Below are positions 61,366 through 64,000 of a DNA stretch of 64,000 bases, piece by piece. The translations under genes and the position numbers were made by a program. Every line of letters begins with the position of its first letter. Within the stretch, counting starts at the first letter, position 1. Source of the DNA: Paenibacillus montanisoli (lineage in GTDB: Bacteria > Bacillota > Bacilli > Paenibacillales > Paenibacillaceae); contig NZ_QLUW01000002.1 in NCBI RefSeq assembly GCF_003268025.1, forward strand, positions 186,001 through 250,000, written 5' to 3'. The notes below the pieces were generated by a model. The model saw only the letters and a program-made list of their open reading frames with translations. It was not told the origin of the DNA and did not search any database.

Positions 61366-62058
61366 ATGTTGGAACGCATACAACAATGGAAGAATCTTCC
61401 GGAACAATCCTTTCGCGTGATCGCGTTTGGTTCGAGCAACACCGAAGTATCGTGGTCAGGCAAGCATAACTGGGTGGAATGGCTCAATTTGAACCTGAAA
61501 ACGCATATCGGCAGGCATGTGAGTGTCATTAATCAAGGAATTTCCGGCGATACGACCAAAAACCTGCTGGAGCGAATCGATAGAGACGTATTCTCGTTTC
61601 ACCCCTCAGTCGTCATTGTGACGATTGGGGGAAACGATACGTTCCAAGGCTTCTCTCGCCAGCAGTACGGGGACAATTTGCGGCAAATTTGCACGCTGAT
61701 TCGCAGCAATAACGCATTGCCCGTTCTTCAAACCTATTACTGCCCGATGTATAGCCTAGGGGCTGCTGATTTTCAGGATACGTTTGAAAGCTTCATGGAG
61801 GTGAACAGGCTGCTGTCTAAAGAACTCGATCTCCCTCTGATCGACCAGTATCGGCTATTCGAGCCTTTCTATCGTAAACAACCTGAGGAATATGCGAAGC
61901 TAATGCATGATTGGGTTCATGTCAACCACATTGGCAACGTCATCATGGGGATGCAGGCATCCCGCAGCTTCGGACTTCCCGATTTGATCATTCCCGAAGA
62001 CATCAAGCAGGAAACGTTAGCTTTGGCCGATCAAATGAAAGCCTGCCACGATCAATAA
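61366..62058 (+). CDS. SGNH/GDSL-family esterase
   Basis: A 230-residue cytoplasmic esterase: block I VIAFGSSNTE (catalytic Ser, with Ser in place of the usual Asp), block II Gly in NQGISGDTTKN, block III TIGGNDTF and block V MHDWVHVNHIG (Asp and His). Related proteins remove acetyl groups from sugars. ATG 61366 has GGAG seven bases upstream; the GTG at 61360 is too close. Third gene of the PhyH/TauE operon; deacylation of a carbohydrate intermediate is inferred. Confidence 0.88.
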   Translation: MLERIQQWKNLPEQSFRVIAFGSSNTEVSWSGKHNWVEWLNLNLKTHIGRHVSVINQGISGDTTKNLLERIDRDVFSFHPSVVIVTIGGNDTFQGFSRQQYGDNLRQICTLIRSNNALPVLQTYYCPMYSLGAADFQDTFESFMEVNRLLSKELDLPLIDQYRLFEPFYRKQPEEYAKLMHDWVHVNHIGNVIMGMQASRSFGLPDLIIPEDIKQETLALADQMKACHDQ

Positions 62059-62070
62059 AACCGCGTACGC

Positions 62071-62107
62071 AACAAGGTGACCTCTGATGATCAGAAGTCA
62101 CCTTGTT
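62071..62107. terminator. Bidirectional terminator between SGNH and nitrilase-like genes
   Basis: Stem AACAAGGTGACCTCTGA / TCAGAAGTCACCTTGTT with one mismatch (62071-62087 and 62091-62107), between convergent genes. Confidence 0.85.
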
Positions 62108-62186
62108 CGATTGGATAGAGCCGCTTCAAATCATTCCAACGCATCCGTTCCATCTAACCGCGATAGCCGATTACCTCTCCCTCTCG

Positions 62187-63449
62187 CTATCGTGGAAAAT
62201 CATCCCCTCGGTACGTATCCGTGCGCCGCTGGTTTGCATACACATAAAGCGGCTCGCCGTTGGCAGGTCCAACATCAAGCCAATACACATAATGCCTTTG
62301 GTCCAGATCTATGTCCGCCAGACACAAGCCCTCGGACGCTTCGCTTGCTTCGGAAATAACTTCACCCAGCGGATCGATGATGAGGCTGGAACGGGGCTCA
62401 TTGGCTCCGCTGATAATGACATGGATGCCGTGATCGGCAGCCCTTGCTCTCGCCCTCAGCTGCGCATCGCCGAGCGTAGGGCTGAATATCATCTCCGCGC
62501 CGGCTTTAGCAAGGATTTGGGTCGCTTCGGGGAACATCAGGTCGAAACAGATCAGGATGCCGATTTTCCCGAAATCCGTCTCGAACACCGGATATTCCGT
62601 GCCTGCCGAGACCCCGTCCTCCGCTTCGCATAGAGGGATATGCACTTTTCGAAATTTACCCGCTATATTCCCCTGACGGTCAATGAGTACGGCGGTAACG
62701 TAAAGAAGCTCCTCTGCTCTTTCCTTCATGCACAGAATGACATAAGCCCCATTAGCTCTGGCTTTCTCGGCAATAAGCTCCGTTAGCTTGCCAGGAACCG
62801 TTTCGATTTCTTCAAAAGGCAAGGACATACCCCGATCGTAGTAAACTTCGCTCAAGCAAATAATATCCGCATGATGCTTGCCTGCCCGGTCGATCACATC
62901 CAGCATGGCATTCAAATTTGCCGTCAAATCTCCGTGCTGCTTCAAATAGGTGGTGGCCACCCTCGCCTTTCGATGCTGAATCGGTTCCGTTCGGACAACC
63001 GCAGGATTTCGCCAACGAACAGTTCCTTCTTTCGTCCACCGTAAGCCTAATTCGACAATCACCGAAATGGCGGCCAGTGGAGCATCAACCGTTCGTTTTA
63101 GCTGCTTCCAGCCTTCCCCGATTTCCGTGCGCTCGCCGACATAATCCCTTGTCAGCATTTCACCGTGCTCAGACTGCCACGTCAAGATGACAATAACGTT
63201 CATATCTTCATGATCGATCCGTTCCGGGCAATAATCAAAGCTGAACGCGTAAGCTGCGCCTCCATCGATTGCGGCAATCGCGCATCTCCAGTAGCCAAAG
63301 CCGTTGTAGTTACCGGAGGAAGCCGCATGAAGGACATCTGCGCCGTTCACATTCTCCCGATTGAAAACAGGCGACAGCTCCGGCCGTGGAGACCAGTTAT
63401 GCCATTGATGGTCACTGAAGGCAGGGATTAACGATTTATGGTTTGACAT
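62187..63449 (-). CDS. Carbon-nitrogen hydrolase (nitrilase fold) with N-terminal beta-sandwich
   Basis: A 420-residue protein. Residues about 160-420 are a nitrilase-superfamily amidohydrolase with the full triad: Glu in ICLSEVYYDRG, Lys in KFRKVHIP and Cys in GILICFDLMFPEA. Residues 1-150 form a beta-rich domain resembling a carbohydrate-binding module (YNGFGYWRCAIAAIDGGAAY; ILTWQSEHGEMLTRDY; GLRWTKEGTVRWRNP), unusual for this superfamily. No signal peptide. It would hydrolyse an amide or nitrile, perhaps an N-acyl group on a sugar. ATG 63449 has GAGGAG ten bases upstream. Convergent with the PhyH/TauE/SGNH operon. Confidence 0.87.
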   Translation of the reverse strand: MSNHKSLIPAFSDHQWHNWSPRPELSPVFNRENVNGADVLHAASSGNYNGFGYWRCAIAAIDGGAAYAFSFDYCPERIDHEDMNVIVILTWQSEHGEMLTRDYVGERTEIGEGWKQLKRTVDAPLAAISVIVELGLRWTKEGTVRWRNPAVVRTEPIQHRKARVATTYLKQHGDLTANLNAMLDVIDRAGKHHADIICLSEVYYDRGMSLPFEEIETVPGKLTELIAEKARANGAYVILCMKERAEELLYVTAVLIDRQGNIAGKFRKVHIPLCEAEDGVSAGTEYPVFETDFGKIGILICFDLMFPEATQILAKAGAEMIFSPTLGDAQLRARARAADHGIHVIISGANEPRSSLIIDPLGEVISEASEASEGLCLADIDLDQRHYVYWLDVGPANGEPLYVYANQRRTDTYRGDDFPR

Positions 63450-63885
63450 GGGATTTGGGCTCCTCTACATACGACTTTATATGAACAAGCTTGCCTTCCA
63501 GCTTCGATTTTTACGCGGCGAATGCGATCAGATGATGGACGGACGTGTAGATGTTTTCAGCGCAGCCGCCTCCTATTAATCCATATCTTTACGTTTCTAC
63601 TTGGAACGACGATTTCCTCTCAATTCTTTTCTCCTTTTTACCGGATCTTTTGCCCCTCTGTACCTAGATTCGAATCTGGCTGCAGTTCTAAACGCTGCTG
63701 CTGGATTCGTGTTGATTTTTTAGACACACGGTTGCAAACAAGTATATTGAAAAGACCCGTATAGTGTAGAAATGGCCTTTTGGCGCCGGCGAAGGCATCG
63801 GCTCCTCCCATCTTTTGCTATTATCATGGTTTTTAAATTATAATATCTTGTAAATAAAGTTAGTTAAGAATGGAGGAATGAAAAT
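63450..63885. other. 436-base intergenic region
   Basis: No gene was seen here. It separates the divergent nitrilase-like and right-edge genes. It holds a minus-strand ATATACTTGTT (near 63739-63749) followed by TTGCAA, partly like the 38-bp element of copies A and B but without its middle part. A promoter for the right-edge gene is at 63815-63844 (TTGCTA, 18 bases, TATAAT). Confidence 0.6.
63815..63844 (+). promoter_or_regulatory. Predicted promoter of the right-edge gene
   Basis: TTGCTA (63815-63820), an 18-base spacer and a perfect TATAAT (63839-63844) in an AT-rich stretch, 42 bases before the start codon at 63886. Confidence 0.6.
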
Positions 63886-64000
63886 ATGAGCGATGTAAGG
63901 ATGAAGCTTTTAGAGGAACTGATGGCCAATCAGCGAGAAATAGCGAACGGCATGCGTAATGTTCACATTCTCGCGAAGTTGAAGGAAAATATGCTGCCGG
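63886..64000 (+). CDS. Partial gene at the right edge, unknown function
   Basis: An open frame beginning at ATG 63886, with GGAGG nine bases upstream, runs off the window. The 38 visible codons read MSDVRMKLLEELMANQREI and then ANGMRNVHILAKLKENML, an amphipathic helical start with no recognisable motif. The good ribosome site and promoter support a real gene; the family cannot be named. Confidence 0.65.
   Translation, partial: MSDVRMKLLEELMANQREIANGMRNVHILAKLKENMLP

Noticed and set aside
63522..63764. An 80-codon open frame in the 63450-63885 gap
   Set aside because: No ribosome site, Ser/Phe/Cys/Arg-rich translation without a domain, and it crosses the candidate regulatory motif.

Overview
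The window looks like a chromosome segment of a spore-forming, low-GC Gram-positive bacterium of the Paenibacillus/Cohnella type. This rests on strong GGAGG-type ribosome sites, frequent TTG/GTG starts, a KinB-like sporulation kinase, a GbsR-controlled OpuA betaine transporter, a Bacillus-type Fnr with a C-terminal cysteine cluster, a YesN-like AraC response regulator and sugar transporters without their own ATPase. The genus is inferred from protein style only. No rRNA, tRNA, IS element, prophage or CRISPR array was seen.

Regions. (a) 1-8.4 kb: a 2,027-residue modular secreted protein and, upstream, a STAND/LuxR regulator; both are preceded by a GTATAC-N6-GTATAC site. (b) 8.5-13.5 kb: a PhyH-type dioxygenase and an MFS transporter, then a divergent three-gene operon coding an Lgt-like membrane protein without the usual His, a multi-cluster radical SAM enzyme resembling tetraether-lipid synthases, and a small membrane protein. 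(c) 13.6-18.5 kb: lipoprotein, an unrecognised 800-residue membrane protein, SH3-NlpC/P60 hydrolase, MobA-like protein and DoxX. (d) 18.7-21.9 kb: a GAF / response regulator / PAS-kinase operon (NreABC-like) divergent from fnr, with three GGGA-TCCC palindromes between them. (e) 22-25.7 kb: opuA operon whose binding-protein gene carries a frameshift, and divergent gbsR. (f) 25.8-35.1 kb: M50 peptidase, ABC exporter and SGNH hydrolase; KinB-like kinase; CDGSH protein; MerR-like protein; VOC protein; a YpeB-like gene broken at a G-run; an aminoglycoside-phosphotransferase-fold protein. (g) 35.2-43.1 kb: a tight five-gene operon SWIM / HEAT / MoxR AAA+ / DUF5682 / VWA, followed (transcribed separately) by an ankyrin-repeat gene. 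(h) 44.7-50.9 kb: sugar ABC transporter, LacI regulator and two tandem PhyH dioxygenases, under a promoter with a cre site, an AAACGTTT operator and curved upstream DNA. (i) 51-63.5 kb: orphan AraC-type response regulator with nagA, a ROK kinase and a metallophosphoesterase; a large esterase; a DUF4832 glycosidase-like protein; a PhyH / TauE-SafE / SGNH operon; and a nitrilase-fold amidohydrolase. A 38-bp element (33/38 identical) lies about 75-78 bases upstream of both the esterase and the PhyH/TauE operon.

Taken together the right-hand 20 kb looks like a catabolic island for an acylated, amino-sugar-containing or sulfonated carbohydrate. The five-gene MoxR/VWA operon and the radical SAM/Lgt-like operon are the best candidates for poorly described systems. 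All function statements are family-based readings of the sequence; no searches were run.
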